From NCBI GenBank assembly GCA_027080755.1, contig JALWQC010000086.1:1-8165 (forward strand): DNA of 8,165 nucleotides, written 5' to 3'. The number at the start of each line of letters is the position of its first letter. Positions within the stretch are counted from its first letter, which is position 1. This document shows, one piece after another, positions 1-6,414 of this stretch. This DNA comes from Paracoccaceae bacterium. Its GTDB lineage: Bacteria; Pseudomonadota; Alphaproteobacteria; Rhodobacterales; Rhodobacteraceae. The position numbers were made by a program, and so were the translations under genes. The notes below the pieces were generated by a model. The model saw nothing but the letters and a program-made list of their open reading frames with translations, searched no databases and had not been told where the DNA came from.

Positions 1-2
1 CC

Positions 3-737
3 CCCACCCCGCGCGCGGCAGTGCCTGCGGATGATGCCAGCCGCGAGGAACGGGTAAAAATGACCCGCCTGCGCCAGACCATCGCCCGCCGTTTGAAAGA
101 GGCCCAGAACACCGCCGCCATGCTGACCACCTATAACGAGGTCGATATGTCCGCCGTTATGGACCTGCGCAAGGAATACAAGGACGCTTTCCAGAAGAAA
201 CACGGCGTGAAACTGGGCTTCATGTCCTTCTTCACCAAGGCTTGCGTGCATGCCCTGAAAGAGGTCCCCGAGGTCAACGCCGAGATTGACGGCAACGACG
301 TGGTTTACAAAAACTTCGTGCATATGGGCGTTGCCGTTGGCACCCCGACCGGTCTGGTCGTGCCGGTGGTGCGCAATGCGGACAGCATGTCCTTTGCCGA
401 CATCGAAAAATCCATTGCCGAACTGGGCGCACGGGCGCGCGACGGCAAGCTGTCGATGGCGGAAATGCAGGGCGGCACGTTTACCATTTCCAACGGCGGG
501 GTTTACGGCTCGCTTATGTCCTCTCCGATCCTGAACCCGCCGCAGTCCGGCATCCTCGGCCTGCACAAAATCCAGGATCGTCCGGTGGTGGTGAAGGGTG
601 AAATTGTCATCCGCCCGATGATGTATCTGGCCCTGTCCTATGACCACCGTGTCGTGGACGGCAAGGGCGCGGTAACCTTCCTTGTGCGTGTCAAGGAAGC
701 GATCGAGGATCCGCGCCGTCTGCTGATGGATTTGTAA
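3..737 (+). CDS. odhB: 2-oxoglutarate dehydrogenase E2 (dihydrolipoamide succinyltransferase), C-terminal part
   Basis: This is the E2 core enzyme of the 2-oxoglutarate dehydrogenase complex. It transfers the succinyl group from lipoamide to CoA in the TCA cycle, in the cytoplasm. The gene is cut by the window start: the frame is open from base 3, and a GTG at 21 is internal, not a real start. About 244 residues are visible, so the lipoyl and E3/E1-binding domains lie outside. What remains is a Pro/Ala-rich linker and then the whole catalytic acyltransferase domain, beginning at [12 protein letters not shown] and including [14 protein letters not shown], which is typical of SucB/OdhB rather than the pyruvate E2. 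The active-site HRVVDG motif is intact (His codon 645-647, Asp codon 657-659), about 30 residues before the usual LLMDL-type end. It is followed 67 bp later by lpd on the same strand, consistent with an odhA-odhB-lpd operon. The branched-chain E2 is the main alternative and is unlikely given these motifs. Confidence 0.95.
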   Translation, partial: PTPRAAVPADDASREERVKMTRLRQTIARRLKEAQNTAAMLTTYNEVDMSAVMDLRKEYKDAFQKKHGVKLGFMSFFTKACVHALKEVPEVNAEIDGNDVVYKNFVHMGVAVGTPTGLVVPVVRNADSMSFADIEKSIAELGARARDGKLSMAEMQGGTFTISNGGVYGSLMSSPILNPPQSGILGLHKIQDRPVVVKGEIVIRPMMYLALSYDHRVVDGKGAVTFLVRVKEAIEDPRRLLMDL

Positions 738-741
738 ACAC

Positions 742-765
742 AGCGGGCGGGGCAACCCGCCCGTT
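742..765 (+). promoter_or_regulatory. Intergenic hairpin with GCAA tetraloop between odhB and lpd
   Basis: A perfect 8-bp GC stem (744-751 with 756-763) closes on the loop GCAA, a stable GNRA tetraloop. A G-U and an A-U pair extend it to 10 bp. Only two T residues follow, so it does not look like an efficient intrinsic terminator. It lies 5 bases after the odhB stop and about 26 bases before the lpd Shine-Dalgarno. The likely role is mRNA 3'-end protection, processing or partial attenuation between the E2 and E3 cistrons. The structure is seen in the sequence; the role is inferred. Confidence 0.6.
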
Positions 766-804
766 CCGGCACCTGCGCCGCACGAATATTGAAGGAGATA
801 CCCC

Positions 805-2193
805 ATGTCGAACTATGACGTTATCATCATCGGCGGCGGCCCGGGCGGCTATGTCGGCGCGATCCGTTGCGCCCAGCTGGGCCTGAAAACCGCCGTTGTC
901 GAAGGGCGCGGCGCACTGGGCGGCACCTGCCTGAACGTGGGGTGTATCCCGTCCAAAGCCTTGCTGCATGCCTCGGAATCCTATCACGAGGCGACGACGA
1001 ATTTCACCAAAATGGGCCTGATGGGCAAAAGCCCCTCGGTCGATCTGCCGACGATGATGGACTACAAACAGTCGGTGATTGACGGCAATGTGCAGGGGAT
1101 CGAGTTCCTGTTCAAAAAGAACAAGGTCGATTACATTCAGGGCTGGGGCAAAATCACCGGCGTGGGCGAGGTAACCGTCGGGGACGACGTTCATACCGCC
1201 AAGAATATCGTGATTGCCACCGGATCCGAGCCGACGACGCTGCCCAATGTCGAGGTAGACGAAAAGATCGTGGTATCCTCGACCGGTGCGCTGGCCCTGA
1301 AGAAGGTGCCGAAGAAAATGGTCGTGATCGGCGCTGGTGTCATCGGGTTGGAGCTGGGCTCGGTCTACTCGCGTCTGGGGGCCGAGGTTACGGTTGTGGA
1401 ATTCCTTGACCACATCACGCCCGGCATGGACAGCGACATCAGCAAAACCCTGCAGCGCAGCCTGAAAAAACAGGGCCTGAAGTTCGTTCTGGGCGCTGCC
1501 GTGCAGAAGGTGGAAACCACGAAAACCAAGGCCAAGGTCACCTACAAGCTGCGCAAAAACGATACCGAGGCAACCATTGACGCCGACATCGTTTTGGTCG
1601 CCACGGGGCGCAAGCCCTATACCGCCGGTCTGGGGCTAGAGGCGCTGGGCGTGGAAATGACCGAACGCGGGCAGATCAAAACCGACGCCCACTGGCGCAC
1701 CAACGTCGAGGGGATCTATGCCATCGGGGATGTGATCACCGGCCCGATGCTGGCCCACAAGGCCGAGGATGAGGGCATTGCCGTGGCCGAAACCATTGCG
1801 GGGCAGGCGGGGCATGTGAATTACGACATCATCCCCGGCGTTATCTACACCACCCCCGAGGTGGCCAGCGTTGGCCTGACCGAAGACGCCCTGAAAGAGG
1901 CCGGCCATGCCTATAAGGTTGGCAAGTTCAATTTCATGGGCAACGGTCGCGCCAAGGCGAATTTTGCTACCGAAGGGTTTGTGAAAATTCTGGCCGATGC
2001 CAAAACGGACCGTATTTTGGGCGCCCATATTCTGGGCCCTGTCGCCGGCGAGCTGATCCACGAGATTTGCGTTGCCATGGAATTCGGCGCCGCAGCCGAG
2101 GATATCGCCCGCACCTGCCATGCCCATCCGACCTATTCGGAAGCCGTGCGCGAGGCTGCACTGGCCTGCGGGGACGGTGCCATTCACGCCTAG
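805..2193 (+). CDS. lpd: Dihydrolipoyl dehydrogenase (E3)
   Basis: This FAD-dependent enzyme re-oxidises dihydrolipoamide on E2 and passes electrons to NAD+. It serves the 2-oxoglutarate complex and often the pyruvate, branched-chain and glycine-cleavage complexes too. At 462 residues it is full length for the family. Domains in order: FAD-binding dinucleotide fold with GGGPGG near residues 10-15; the redox-active disulfide Cys42/Cys47 in [13 protein letters not shown]; the NAD-binding fold with GAGVIG at 176-181; a second FAD motif in YAIGDV; and the dimerisation domain carrying the catalytic HPTYSE (His441, Glu446). All key residues are present. The ATG at 805 is supported by an AAGGAG Shine-Dalgarno at 792-797, spaced 7 bases away. 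The gene follows odhB and ends at a strong terminator, so it is probably the last cistron of the odh operon. Mercuric or glutathione reductase is excluded by the motif context. Confidence 0.97.
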   Translation: MSNYDVIIIGGGPGGYVGAIRCAQLGLKTAVVEGRGALGGTCLNVGCIPSKALLHASESYHEATTNFTKMGLMGKSPSVDLPTMMDYKQSVIDGNVQGIEFLFKKNKVDYIQGWGKITGVGEVTVGDDVHTAKNIVIATGSEPTTLPNVEVDEKIVVSSTGALALKKVPKKMVVIGAGVIGLELGSVYSRLGAEVTVVEFLDHITPGMDSDISKTLQRSLKKQGLKFVLGAAVQKVETTKTKAKVTYKLRKNDTEATIDADIVLVATGRKPYTAGLGLEALGVEMTERGQIKTDAHWRTNVEGIYAIGDVITGPMLAHKAEDEGIAVAETIAGQAGHVNYDIIPGVIYTTPEVASVGLTEDALKEAGHAYKVGKFNFMGNGRAKANFATEGFVKILADAKTDRILGAHILGPVAGELIHEICVAMEFGAAAEDIARTCHAHPTYSEAVREAALACGDGAIHA

Positions 2194-2204
2194 GGACAGG
2201 CAAT

Positions 2205-2235
2205 AAAAAAGGGCGGGTAAAACCGCCCTTTTTTT
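2205..2235. terminator. Bidirectional Rho-independent terminator between lpd and dnaJ
   Basis: The stem is AAAAAAGGGCGG (2205-2216) against CCGCCCTTTTTT (2223-2234), 12 bp, with a 6-base loop GTAAAA. Reading on the + strand, T7 follows the GC stem and ends lpd transcription. Reading on the - strand, the complement of A6 gives the U-tract and ends the dnaK-dnaJ transcript. The convergent genes thus share one terminator. The dnaJ stop codon (2236-2234) sits on its edge, and the lpd stop is only 11 bases away on the other side. Confidence 0.93.
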
Positions 2236-3376
2236 ATCCCTTCATATCTTCCCAGAAGCTTTTCACACGACTGAAAAAATCATGTGCGGCGGGGTTGTTT
2301 TCATTGCTCAACTCCGCAAATTCCCGCAGCAATTCCTTTTGCTTTCCGGTCAGGTTGACGGGGGTTTCCACCGCCAGTTCGATATAGAGATCCCCGTCGG
2401 AACCGCCGCGCAGGGACGGCATCCCCTTGCCGCGCAACCGCAACTGTTTACCCGATTGCACGCCGGCGGGAACCTTGACGCGGGTGCGCCCGCCGTCCAG
2501 CGTCGGGGCCTCCAGCTCGCCACCGAGGGCGGCGGTGGTCATGGATACCGGAATGCGGCAGAACAGGTTCTGGTTTTCCCGCTCGAAAATCTCGTGCGGG
2601 CGGACCTCTATAAAGATGTAGAGATCCCCGGAAGGGCCGCCGCGCAGTCCGGCCTCGCCCTCGCCGGCCAGACGGATGCGGGTGCCGGTTTCCACGCCGG
2701 CGGGGATGTTGACGTTAAGCGAGCGTTCTTTTTCGATCCGTCCTTCGCCGTGACAGGCCGCGCAGGGGTTTTTGATAATCTGGCCGCGGCCGTTACAGGT
2801 CGGGCAGCTGCGTTCCACGGTGAAAAAGCCCTGCTGCGCGCGTACCTTGCCCATGCCCGAACAGGTCGGACAGGTTGTCGGCTCGGCGCCACCCTCGGCA
2901 CCGGTACCATTGCAGGCATCGCAAGTGGTGGAGCCGGGAACCGTGATCGTCGCCTGCTTGCCGGTATAGGCTTCTTCCAGCGTTACGCGCAGATTATACC
3001 GCAGGTCCGAGCCGCGCGTGGCCCGTTGCCCGCGCCGTGCGCCGCCACCGAAGCCGCCGAAAAGATCGTCGAATACATCCGAGAAAGCGCTGGCGAAATC
3101 GCCGTGGCCGTGAAAGCCGCCACCATGTCCGGCGCTGGCGCCCGTGCCCCCTTCAAACGCGGCATGGCCATAGCGGTCATAGGCGGCGCGCTTGTTCTCA
3201 TCCTTCAGGATGTCGTAGGCTTCGGTAACCTCTTTGAACTGTTCTTCGGCCGCGGGGTTGTCCGGGTTCTGGTCTGGATGCAGCTCTTTTACCTTGACGC
3301 GAAAGGCTTTTTTCAGCTCGACGATGGTCGCGGTTTTCGAGACCCCGAGGACTTCGTAATAGTCACGTTTTGCCAT
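2234..3376 (-). CDS. dnaJ: Chaperone protein DnaJ (Hsp40)
   Basis: This is the cytoplasmic co-chaperone that delivers unfolded clients to DnaK and stimulates its ATPase. The 380 residues carry the full class I layout. The J domain is at about 1-70, with HPD at 33-35. A Gly/Phe-rich linker runs about 75-120. The zinc domain has four CxxCxGxG repeats (cysteines 152/155, 169/172, 191/194, 205/208). Two C-terminal beta-barrel substrate domains and a dimerisation tail follow. All eight zinc cysteines are present. The J-domain helix II ([17 protein letters not shown]) is slightly unusual, with Gln after HPD where Arg or Lys is common. The ATG at 3376 has AAGGGG (3392-3387) 10 bases upstream. It lies 68 bp downstream of dnaK with a hairpin between, and no separate promoter is obvious, so it is probably co-transcribed from the dnaK promoter. 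Confidence 0.97.
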   Translation of the reverse strand: MAKRDYYEVLGVSKTATIVELKKAFRVKVKELHPDQNPDNPAAEEQFKEVTEAYDILKDENKRAAYDRYGHAAFEGGTGASAGHGGGFHGHGDFASAFSDVFDDLFGGFGGGARRGQRATRGSDLRYNLRVTLEEAYTGKQATITVPGSTTCDACNGTGAEGGAEPTTCPTCSGMGKVRAQQGFFTVERSCPTCNGRGQIIKNPCAACHGEGRIEKERSLNVNIPAGVETGTRIRLAGEGEAGLRGGPSGDLYIFIEVRPHEIFERENQNLFCRIPVSMTTAALGGELEAPTLDGGRTRVKVPAGVQSGKQLRLRGKGMPSLRGGSDGDLYIELAVETPVNLTGKQKELLREFAELSNENNPAAHDFFSRVKSFWEDMKG

Positions 3377-3401
3377 GCGGGTTTATCCCCTTGTCATACA
3401 A

Positions 3402-3429
3402 ATGGCCCGCCCGATTAGGGGCGGGCCAT
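3402..3429 (-). promoter_or_regulatory. Hairpin in the dnaK-dnaJ spacer
   Basis: There is a perfect 11-bp inverted repeat, arms 3402-3412 and 3419-3429 with core TGGCCCGCCC/GGGCGGGCCA, around a 6-base loop. On the - strand transcript the stem is followed by only one or two further U residues, so full termination is unlikely. It starts 16 bases after the dnaK stop and ends about 10 bases before the dnaJ Shine-Dalgarno. The placement suits partial termination or mRNA stabilisation that keeps DnaK more abundant than DnaJ. That role is inferred. Confidence 0.65.
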
Positions 3430-3444
3430 ATTAGCGTTCCGATA

Positions 3445-5358
3445 TTAGGCTTTGTCGCCTTTGTCGAGGTCTTCGAAGTCGGCGTCCACGACATCTTCGT
3501 CACTGTCGTCGGCCCCGGACTCATCCGGGATTTCCCCTTCTTCGGCCTGCTGCTCGGCCTGGTAGATGGCCTCGCCCAGCTTCATGGAAGCCTCGGTCAG
3601 GTCCTGAATGCGGGTTTTGATAGCTTCCGCATCATCCCCTTCGAGGGCCTCTTTCAGGTTTTTCACCGACATTTCGATGACTTCAACCGTGGTCGGGTCA
3701 ACCTTGTCGCCATGCTCTTCCAGCGATTTTTCGGTTGCGTGGATCAGGGCCTCGCCGCCGTTTTTCGCTTCGATCAGCTCTTTCTTGGCTTTGTCGGCCT
3801 CGGCATTTTCCTCGGCCTCTTTGACCATTGCCTCGATCTCGTCCTCGGACAAACCGCCCGAAGCCTGAATGGTGATCTTCTGCTCTTTGCCGGTGCCTTT
3901 ATCCTTGGCCGATACCGAAACGATACCGTTGGCGTCGATGTCGAAGGTCACCTCGATCTGCGGCACACCGCGCGGGGCGGGCGGGATGTTTTCAAGGTTG
4001 AACTGGCCCAACAGCTTGTTGTCGGCAGCCATTTCGCGTTCACCCTGGAATACCCGGATGGTCACAGCGCTCTGGTTGTCTTCGGCGGTCGAGAATACCT
4101 GCGACTTCTTCGTCGGGATCGTGGTGTTGCGATCGATCAGGCGTGTAAAGACCCCGCCGAGCGTTTCGATACCCAGGCTAAGCGGCGTAACGTCCAGCAG
4201 AACAACGTCTTTGACGTCCCCCTGAAGGATACCACCCTGAATAGCGGCGCCCATGGCAACAACTTCGTCCGGGTTAACGCCTTTGTGCGGCTCTTTCCCG
4301 AAGAATTTGGTAACCTCATCGATAACCTTCGGCATACGGGTCATACCACCGACCAGGATCACCTCGTCAATGTCGCCCTTGGTCAGACCGGCGTCTTTCA
4401 GCGCGGCAGCACAAGGCTTCATGGACCGTTTAATCAGGTCGCCAACCAGCGATTCCAGTTTTGCACGGGTCAGTTTCATGACCAGGTGCAGGGGCTGGCT
4501 GGTTGCCGGATCCATGGTGATGAACGGCTGGTTGATTTCCGTCTGCGTGGCCGAGGACAGCTCGATCTTGGCCTTTTCGGCGGCTTCTTTCAGACGCTGC
4601 AGGGCCATCTTGTCGTTTTTCAGGTCAACGCCGTGTTCTTTTTTGAACTCGGTTGCCAGATAGTCCACGATGCGCATGTCGAAATCTTCACCACCCAGGA
4701 AGGTATCCCCGTTGGTCGATTTCACTTCGAACAGGCCGTCGTCGATTTCCAGGATGGAAACGTCGAAGGTACCACCGCCAAGGTCGTAAACGGCGATCGT
4801 TTTGCTGGTTTCCTTGTCCAGACCATAGGCCAGCGCGGCGGCTGTCGGCTCGTTGATGATACGCAGGACTTCCAGACCGGCGATTTTACCGGCGTCTTTG
4901 GTGGCCTGGCGCTGGGCGTCGTTGAAGTAGGCCGGAACCGTGATAACGGCCTGCGAAACGGTTTCGCCAAGATAGCTTTCGGCGGTTTCCTTCATTTTCT
5001 GCAGGATAAAGCCGGAAATCTGCGAGGGCGAATATTTTTCGCCGTTCACTTCAACCCATGCGTCCCCGTTCGGGCCTTCGACGATTTTATAGGCGACGAG
5101 GTCCATATCCTTCTTTACCATCGGGTCGTCAAAACGACGGCCGATCAGGCGTTTGATGGCGAACAGGGTGTTTTCGGGGTTGGTAACGGCCTGCCGTTTG
5201 GCGGCCTGACCTACCAGGCGTTCCTCGTCGGTGAAGGCGACGATAGAGGGGGTCGTGCGGGCCCCTTCGGCGTTTTCGATAACTTTCGGCTGCGAACCAT
5301 CCATGATGGCAACGCAGGAGTTTGTGGTTCCGAGGTCAATTCCGATAATTTTAGACAT
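3445..5358 (-). CDS. dnaK: Chaperone protein DnaK (Hsp70)
   Basis: This is the central ATP-driven folding chaperone of the cytoplasm, working with DnaJ and GrpE. Its 637 residues match the family length. The nucleotide-binding domain carries GIDLGTTNS (6-14), the phosphate-2 motif YDLGGGTFD (191-199) and [10 protein letters not shown] (334-343). The Gram-negative-type segment around 70-90 is present. The interdomain linker [12 protein letters not shown] (385-396) leads to the beta-sandwich substrate domain, then an alpha-helical lid and an acidic tail ending in [16 protein letters not shown]. Cys15, the nucleotide-pocket cysteine known from E. coli DnaK, is conserved. The ATG at 5358 has an AAAGGAA Shine-Dalgarno (5372-5366), 7 bases away. 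It is the first gene of a dnaK-dnaJ operon with its own heat-shock-type promoter. grpE is not in the window. Confidence 0.98.
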   Translation of the reverse strand: MSKIIGIDLGTTNSCVAIMDGSQPKVIENAEGARTTPSIVAFTDEERLVGQAAKRQAVTNPENTLFAIKRLIGRRFDDPMVKKDMDLVAYKIVEGPNGDAWVEVNGEKYSPSQISGFILQKMKETAESYLGETVSQAVITVPAYFNDAQRQATKDAGKIAGLEVLRIINEPTAAALAYGLDKETSKTIAVYDLGGGTFDVSILEIDDGLFEVKSTNGDTFLGGEDFDMRIVDYLATEFKKEHGVDLKNDKMALQRLKEAAEKAKIELSSATQTEINQPFITMDPATSQPLHLVMKLTRAKLESLVGDLIKRSMKPCAAALKDAGLTKGDIDEVILVGGMTRMPKVIDEVTKFFGKEPHKGVNPDEVVAMGAAIQGGILQGDVKDVVLLDVTPLSLGIETLGGVFTRLIDRNTTIPTKKSQVFSTAEDNQSAVTIRVFQGEREMAADNKLLGQFNLENIPPAPRGVPQIEVTFDIDANGIVSVSAKDKGTGKEQKITIQASGGLSEDEIEAMVKEAEENAEADKAKKELIEAKNGGEALIHATEKSLEEHGDKVDPTTVEVIEMSVKNLKEALEGDDAEAIKTRIQDLTEASMKLGEAIYQAEQQAEEGEIPDESGADDSDEDVVDADFEDLDKGDKA

Positions 5359-5386
5359 ATGTCAGTTCCTTTCATGTGGCGAGTTT

Positions 5387-5419
5387 GAAGTCCAAGTCCT
5401 CGTTCGGCCCTTGTACTTC
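5387..5419 (-). promoter_or_regulatory. dnaK leader stem-loop 2
   Basis: In the - strand RNA, GAAGU-A-CAAG (5419-5410) can pair with CUUG-G-ACUUC (5396-5387). This gives 9 bp with one A-G mismatch around a 13-base loop. The loop contains GAGGA, but no start codon follows it. The structure ends about 14 bases before the real Shine-Dalgarno. Part of the arm is a tandem repeat of a 6-mer (5388-5399). The folding is read by eye; any regulatory role is unproven. Confidence 0.4.
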
Positions 5420-5423
5420 TTCC

Positions 5424-5450
5424 CAAAGGCGACCCCGACGGGATCGTTTG
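5424..5450 (-). promoter_or_regulatory. dnaK leader stem-loop 1 at the predicted transcript 5' end
   Basis: In the - strand RNA, CAAA (5450-5447) pairs with UUUG (5427-5424), and CGAUCCC (5446-5440) pairs with GGGGUCG (5436-5430), including one U-G pair. Two bulged C residues (5429-5428) lie on one side and the loop is GUC. That is 11 bp, beginning almost exactly at the predicted start site. It could protect the 5' end of the dnaK mRNA or contribute to temperature sensing. The CCUUU of its 3' arm (5429-5425) is complementary to AAAGG of the dnaK Shine-Dalgarno. Confidence 0.45.
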
Positions 5451-5456
5451 AAGGGT

Positions 5457-5485
5457 ATATAGGAGCGCCATTTCGGTGCTGCAAG
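5457..5485 (-). promoter_or_regulatory. dnaK heat-shock (RpoH) promoter with overlapping sigma70-like promoter
   Basis: On the - strand, CTTG (5485-5482) and CCTATAT (5463-5457) are separated by 18 bp. This matches the alphaproteobacterial RpoH pattern, which is CTTG, 17-18 bp, then CYTATNT. The same bases also read as TTGCAG (5484-5479), a 17-bp spacer and TATATA (5461-5456), a plausible housekeeping promoter. Transcription would start near 5450, giving a leader of about 90 bases. No CIRCE operator is seen, so HrcA control of this gene is not indicated. Confidence 0.8.
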
Positions 5486-5489
5486 CGGT

Positions 5490-5516
5490 CCCCCCCCGAC
5501 TTTTTCACGTTTTTTT
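5490..5516 (-). promoter_or_regulatory. Upstream A-tracts and G8 run next to the dnaK promoter
   Basis: Read on the - strand, A7 (5516-5510) and A5 (5505-5501) have centres 10 bp apart, one helical turn. They lie about 50-65 bases upstream of the predicted start, where an UP-element or an intrinsic bend could act. They are followed by a run of eight G (5497-5490) four bases before the -35 CTTG. The sequence pattern is certain; its effect on the promoter is inferred. Confidence 0.4.
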
Positions 5517-5578
5517 GATAGAAATGCGAAAAACCGGCGGAAGGGGGCAATTGATTCAAACTATTGGGGAAAATCCGG

Positions 5579-6040
5579 TTAATTTGCGAAATACATCCGC
5601 CCGATCCACATGGCAAACAGGGCCGGTCGCGGGCTGCCGGCAATCTCTATGGTGACATCCATGTGCAGGGTCAGAAACCCCTTGTCCACGTCTATGGTTT
5701 TCAGGGCAAACACCCCGCGGATACGGCTGCCCGAGGGGACCGGCGCGGTAAAGCGGATTTTGTCATAGCCGTAGTTGATGATCTGTGTGACGCCCTCGAA
5801 TTCCGGCAGGGCATCGTTCAGCATGGCGCTTGTCATCGACAGGGTCAGCAGGCCGTGCGCGATGGTGCCGCCGAACGGGGTTTGGGCGGCAAGGGCGGGG
5901 TCAACATGGATAAACTGCTGGTCCTCTGTCGCGTCGGCAAAGGTGTTTATGCGGTCCTGGTCCATCAGGAACCAGCGGGATTGCAAAGGGGGCTCGGCTA
6001 TCATCCGGTTCAGGCGGATGTTGGCATTGCGCAGGCTCAT
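5579..6040 (-). CDS. MaoC/NodN-like hot-dog dehydratase-family protein
   Basis: This is a cytoplasmic single hot-dog-fold protein of 153 residues, the usual size for NodN-like or R-specific enoyl-CoA hydratase relatives. Members generally act on acyl-CoA thioesters, hydrating trans-2-enoyl-CoA, but NodN-like proteins have no firmly settled substrate. The hydratase-2 signature is clear: FADATEDQQFIHVDP places Asp40 and His45 five residues apart, like the catalytic Asp/His pair of PhaJ. It is followed by FGGTIAHG (56-63). The start at 6040 is chosen because its ATG overlaps the yciA stop in ATGA. No Shine-Dalgarno is visible there, so translation probably depends on coupling. An in-frame ATG at 6004 is a weaker alternative. 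It is the last gene of the permease-yciA-maoC operon, with no convincing terminator before the dnaK promoter. Confidence 0.85.
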   Translation of the reverse strand: MSLRNANIRLNRMIAEPPLQSRWFLMDQDRINTFADATEDQQFIHVDPALAAQTPFGGTIAHGLLTLSMTSAMLNDALPEFEGVTQIINYGYDKIRFTAPVPSGSRIRGVFALKTIDVDKGFLTLHMDVTIEIAGSPRPALFAMWIGRMYFAN

Positions 6041-6414
6041 GGCAGGGTGCGCTTGTTGCCGTTTTCGTCAATGGCTACGAAAACAAAGGTGGCCTCGGTT
6101 ACCTTGACCCGCTTGCTGGACGGCAGGCGGGTTACGCGGACCTCTACCTTTACCTGCATGGATGTTGTGCCTTCCTTGATGATGTCGGAATAGATGGACA
6201 CCAGATCCCCCACCCGCACCGGTTTGTGGAAGGTCATGGCGTTGACGGCCACAGTCGCCACCTTTCCGTTCGATCGTTCCCGCGCCACGACCGAGGCCCC
6301 CAGATCCATTTGCGCCATCAGCCAGCCGCCGAAAATATCGCCGTTGGCGTTGGTATCGGCCGGCATGGCGATGGTCTGAAGGGCCAGCATGCCCCTGGGT
6401 TCTGTGTCGCTCAT
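6037..6414 (-). CDS. yciA: YciA-type acyl-CoA thioesterase
   Basis: This hot-dog-fold thioesterase hydrolyses acyl-CoA to free acid and CoA; the E. coli and Haemophilus relatives have broad acyl specificity. From the chosen start the protein has 125 residues, close to the roughly 130 of E. coli YciA. The family hallmark MPADTNANGDIFGGW (17-31) is present, followed by MAQMDLGAS, whose Asp37 lies at the position usually taken as catalytic. KATEA-like VTEATFVFVAID follows near the end. The frame extends upstream to 6462, but the ATG at 6414 is preferred. It has an AAAAGGA Shine-Dalgarno (6428-6422), it aligns with the family N-terminus, and it forms a 4-bp ATGA overlap with the permease stop. 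Its own stop overlaps the next start in the same way. Translation of all three genes is therefore probably coupled. Confidence 0.92.
   Translation of the reverse strand: MSDTEPRGMLALQTIAMPADTNANGDIFGGWLMAQMDLGASVVARERSNGKVATVAVNAMTFHKPVRVGDLVSIYSDIIKEGTTSMQVKVEVRVTRLPSSKRVKVTEATFVFVAIDENGNKRTLP

Noticed and set aside
691..1413. Open frame of 240 codons on the - strand opposite lpd
   Set aside because: It is the shadow of a GC-rich gene. The translation is His/Arg/Asp-rich with no domain pattern, and lpd is clearly the real gene.
2282..3418. Open frame of 378 codons on the + strand opposite dnaJ
   Set aside because: Its Ala/Gly-rich low-complexity translation mirrors the DnaJ Gly-rich and zinc regions. 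It has no ribosome site and no family resemblance.
3370..5388. Open frame of 672 codons on the + strand opposite dnaK
   Set aside because: Long open frames antisense to dnaK are a known artefact of its codon bias. The translation has no recognisable family, and it covers the true dnaK gene and its promoter-proximal end entirely.
5359..5578. CIRCE operator (HrcA site) upstream of dnaK
   Set aside because: No TTAGCACTC or GAGTGCTAA half-sites are present; the promoter is of the RpoH type.
5532..5580. Possible terminator after the MaoC-like gene (AACCGG with CCGGTT, followed by T5 on the - strand)
   Set aside because: The 6-bp arms are separated by 37 bases with no good inner pairing, which is too open for an efficient intrinsic terminator.
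5564..6193. Open frame of 209 codons on the + strand opposite the MaoC-like and yciA genes
   Set aside because: It runs across two well-supported genes that overlap on the other strand, and has no recognisable motif.
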